Part shown: piece by piece, positions 61,101 to 64,000 of the stretch
Layout: every line of letters begins with the position of its first letter
Position numbering within the stretch: position 1 is the stretch's first letter
From: Lycocorax pyrrhopterus obiensis
Taxonomy: Eukaryota; Chordata; Aves; Passeriformes; Paradisaeidae
Length of the DNA stretch: 64,000 nt
Reading direction: 5' to 3'
Assembly: GCA_014706295.1 (NCBI GenBank)
Contig: JACSVZ010000002.1
Span: 108,372,547 to 108,436,546 of the forward strand
Notes under the pieces: model-generated
The model's input: only the letters and a program-made list of their open reading frames with translations
The model's database searches: none
Told to the model about the DNA's origin: nothing
Position numbers and translations under genes: made by a program

Positions 61101-64000
61101 TCATTCTAAAACAGCACAGAAAAAAAACACTGCAGACAGACCTTTTAACATGGGAAGTAGATTAATCATAGTGTTAACTGTGTTTCGTTGTTAATTTTTA
61201 GTAAAAATGCTAAATTGCTAATAAACAGATTAAAGTGGTCTTAAATTGAGCTATGTTGTGGTTACGTTAATACGCTTTACGAAAGTGATATCCACTTAAT
61301 GTGCAGGGCAAGACAGACTAAAGAAAACTGCAAGAACTTGGGAAACCTTTATGCTTACAGAGGCATTTTCGTGGAGCCTCAAAGCACAGGCAGCCTCCAA
61401 GCAAGAGCTTCCATAGTCATATTTCTGGGCTTAGTCAGACTTGTAAAAGTTTAAGTCCCATTTTAAGTGCTCAAGTAATATTCTGACTTTAGCTAAGAAT
61501 ATAAAGCTTGGACATTACTTAATGTCCCCTTAAACTACAACAGGTTGAACTCTCTCAAATTTCAGGAAGGGGGTTATTAAATTTAAGAGAGTCTGTATTT
61601 CAGGTATCCTGTGTGTCAGCTTTGAACATAAATACAGGTGCTACTATAAAGTCAAGGCAAGAGGGATATTGCTCAGCTTTTCCTAGAAAAATCTGTTATG
61701 AATAGAGTTACAGTAATGAAAAAGAGCTTCTGTCAGCTGTCTTCATGTTGGTCTGAAATACACAATGGCCCAACTCCAAAAAATGCCAGCGTTACCACTT
61801 GCTTTCCTGCTATGGGCCAGACCTGTGACACCCCCCTGAGACCTCACTGCCCATGCATTGAGCAGGAGCAAGTGAGGACACAGACGTGAAAAAATGTCAA
61901 TATATCTGCTAGTGCCATACCCAGATATGTAAAATCTCCCATATACAAGGTTTGTCACATCACACAATTTAAGGGCAAAGACCTCAGGTGAAGCTTTCCT
62001 CTACCACAATCAGAAAAAAAGGAAAAAGTCTAGAAAAGGCCAATCCTTTGATTTGTTTTGGTTTTTTCTCCTCTCACAGATGTATTGCCTTAACCAGTAT
62101 TAGAGAGATTATCTGAAGCTGTTCTTGGCAAATGAAAATTACCACAAAAATATGATGATGAAAGCTCAGCAAAATCCTCCAGATATATTCTCAGCCCCTT
62201 GTTTGAGATAATGCATTTCCATTGTTGGCCATTTCTCACTTTCTCTTTACTTCCATTGAGTTTTTGTTTGCAAAGGGAAGTCTCTTGTTTCCTGCTTGAT
62301 CACTGTGAACTGCAGCTGGCTCTATCTCCACTGGCATCAGCTCACAATGAAGTGGCAGCCCAGCTTTACATGTTTGACTTGAGGGAAACATGGGATATGT
62401 GAAAAAAAAAGGCACCTGGAGAATTTAAGTCATCTCAGCAAACAGCTGAAGCCCCCAGTTCACACAGCACTTAAATCCACTGCATTTTCACTCACTGCTG
62501 TGTACCAACATTAAATAGTGACCTTGTAGATGCATTTCTTTCTTTCCATGTAATAAGAGAGAGTATCTAAACTCAGCTTGCCATCTTCCCTACAGATACC
62601 TATAAGCTGTTTATGCTCATTGTAGCCCATCACTTGTTTCTACACAAAATCTTCTCTCCTCAGTTTCTGTAATCCAGGACACCTCCAATGAAACCAAAGA
62701 GGCTACACGTTCATTCACCAGGTGTTCACTCAAGGAGAATTTTAAGCCTCGTGCATAAGACTAATAATATTCATTACGTTTTAATTTTACCAATATTTGT
62801 TCCATGCATGAAGCAAATGCAGCAGCAATGCTTCACACCAAAAGCCTCAGCTCCAGCTCTTTCCTGGTGGCCAGTGCTGCGGCGTGTGACTGCCCTCAAG
62901 AGACAGTAACAAAGACAGTGACAGGACATTCATCTGCTTTTTCCCGGAGGCAAGCTATTCACAAGGAAAGGCTGAGCTCACTTCAGATGTTAGTACTCTG
63001 TTTCCAGTGCTCTCTCTCTCCTATCAAAACCAGAATTTCCTATTTGTTAAAGGAAAAACATTCTACCCCAGAATATGCAGTTCTTCAGCTTGTCATGGGT
63101 ACTGGAAAGCTTCTTATGCTCCTGGTTTTCCAAAGCAGTCTGCTCACTTGTCAGAGATAGACTTTCTTGGGTTTTACCCTTGTTTTCTTTGGAACTAATT
63201 TTGGAGAATGAAATCCCATGCTGAAAAAAGAAGAGTTTTATTCCCAGTGCTGGATGGTCTCACAGAGGAGCACTTAAGGCACACATTCCATGCTTTAAAA
63301 GAGCCCTTCAGACATGACAAAACAGCACTGGTATTCCCCATATGTGCAGTGTCCCATATCCAAAAAGCATCCAACCCTACTCTTAATTTGTCTGTGATAA
63401 GAGTGGCCCCCTCTTTTCTGAATACCTAAAAAGCTCTCACTCAGACATGCCAAGGTGATGGTTTTTTGTGCCTCTGACAGTGTGTTGTACCACAGTTTTC
63501 ACTTGCCACTCTAAATGAAAATCACTTCGAGGTTGTTGTAGCTTATTTAATTCTTTCTGTTACAAAAACTCTGGTCCCTGGAGGCTACTCTACTCAGCTT
63601 CTCTCTGTCATATTTCTAGCACTAGGGCTTGTGTAAAAACAGCGTAAGAATTACCGTGTCAGGCTTCTGTGTGATATCAAAATAAGAAAATAAAAACAGA
63701 TACAGGAGTTTTAAAGGTCAAGTAAATAAAACCACATCCTTGTTGATAAAAATAAACTCAGACAACCTCCATTAAACAACATTTTGAGAATCACGTGAGC
63801 AGACATTTCCAATTGTTCTTATTTGCAGTGTTTGGAAATTCTCATTTTTCTGAGCACTGGAAATATTTCTTTCCATTCTTTTACAGTAAAGTTTTATCTA
63901 AAATTTCACTTTCTCAGGACCAGTGAAGCCATTTTAATCTTTAACTCCCAAGCTGCTAAATCTCCAGAAACCTGCCACCTAAGCAGTTTCCATGAACCTC
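58162..64000. other. Non-coding stretch
   Basis: No supported gene, RNA gene or named repeat. Short frames (for example 58,371-58,700, 58,669-59,010 and 62,804-63,160, plus strand) have no recognisable domains. Confidence 0.5.

Overview
The window looks like nuclear DNA from a bird, most likely a songbird. It is AT-rich and sparse in genes, with decayed CR1 LINE fragments, microsatellites and recently inserted LTR elements. I could identify no intact host gene. The only long, clean open reading frames belong to an endogenous retrovirus (ERV). The placement as a bird rests on CR1 and the ERV style; passerine is an inference.

The centre of the window (14,765-22,566) is a nested pair of ERVs, both on the minus strand. 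The outer element has 306-bp LTRs (14,765-15,070 and 22,261-22,566) that differ at about six sites. It has a tRNA-Trp-type primer binding site, a polypurine tract, an imperfect 6-bp target duplication, and only about 0.8 kb of non-coding interior built around a roughly 0.2-kb direct repeat. It therefore looks non-autonomous. A solo LTR of the same family lies at 57,880-58,161 in the opposite orientation, with a perfect 6-bp target duplication.

The inner element (15,584-21,964, 6,381 bp) sits in the outer one between 5-bp CCAGG duplications. Its 580- and 579-bp LTRs differ only by one G in a G-run, so it is very young. It has a tRNA-Lys-like primer binding site, a gag frame (first ATG at 21,305), an in-frame UAG, and an open protease-reverse transcriptase-RNase H-integrase frame to 16,260. 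There is no env. It is closest in style to class III (ERV-L-like) elements. Gag is unusual: hydrophobic segments at the N-terminus, four exact 19-residue-spaced TQT motifs that resemble dynein light chain LC8 sites, and no zinc knuckle. A stem and potential pseudoknot begin 8 nt after the UAG, which fits stop-codon readthrough to make Gag-Pol. In both ERVs an inverted repeat brackets the polypurine tract/3' LTR junction.

The outer ERV interrupts an older open frame. The minus-strand frame entering at 22,854 and ending at 22,567 resumes in phase at 14,764 once one target-duplication copy is removed, giving about 134 codons without a stop. More coding-like blocks lie upstream to about 23,454. 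I do not recognise this gene; it may be a dead host gene or an older viral relic.

The remaining flanks (1-14,400 and 23,460-64,000) hold CR1 fragments, two LTR-like older repeats, microsatellites and otherwise featureless AT-rich sequence, as expected of intergenic or intronic DNA.
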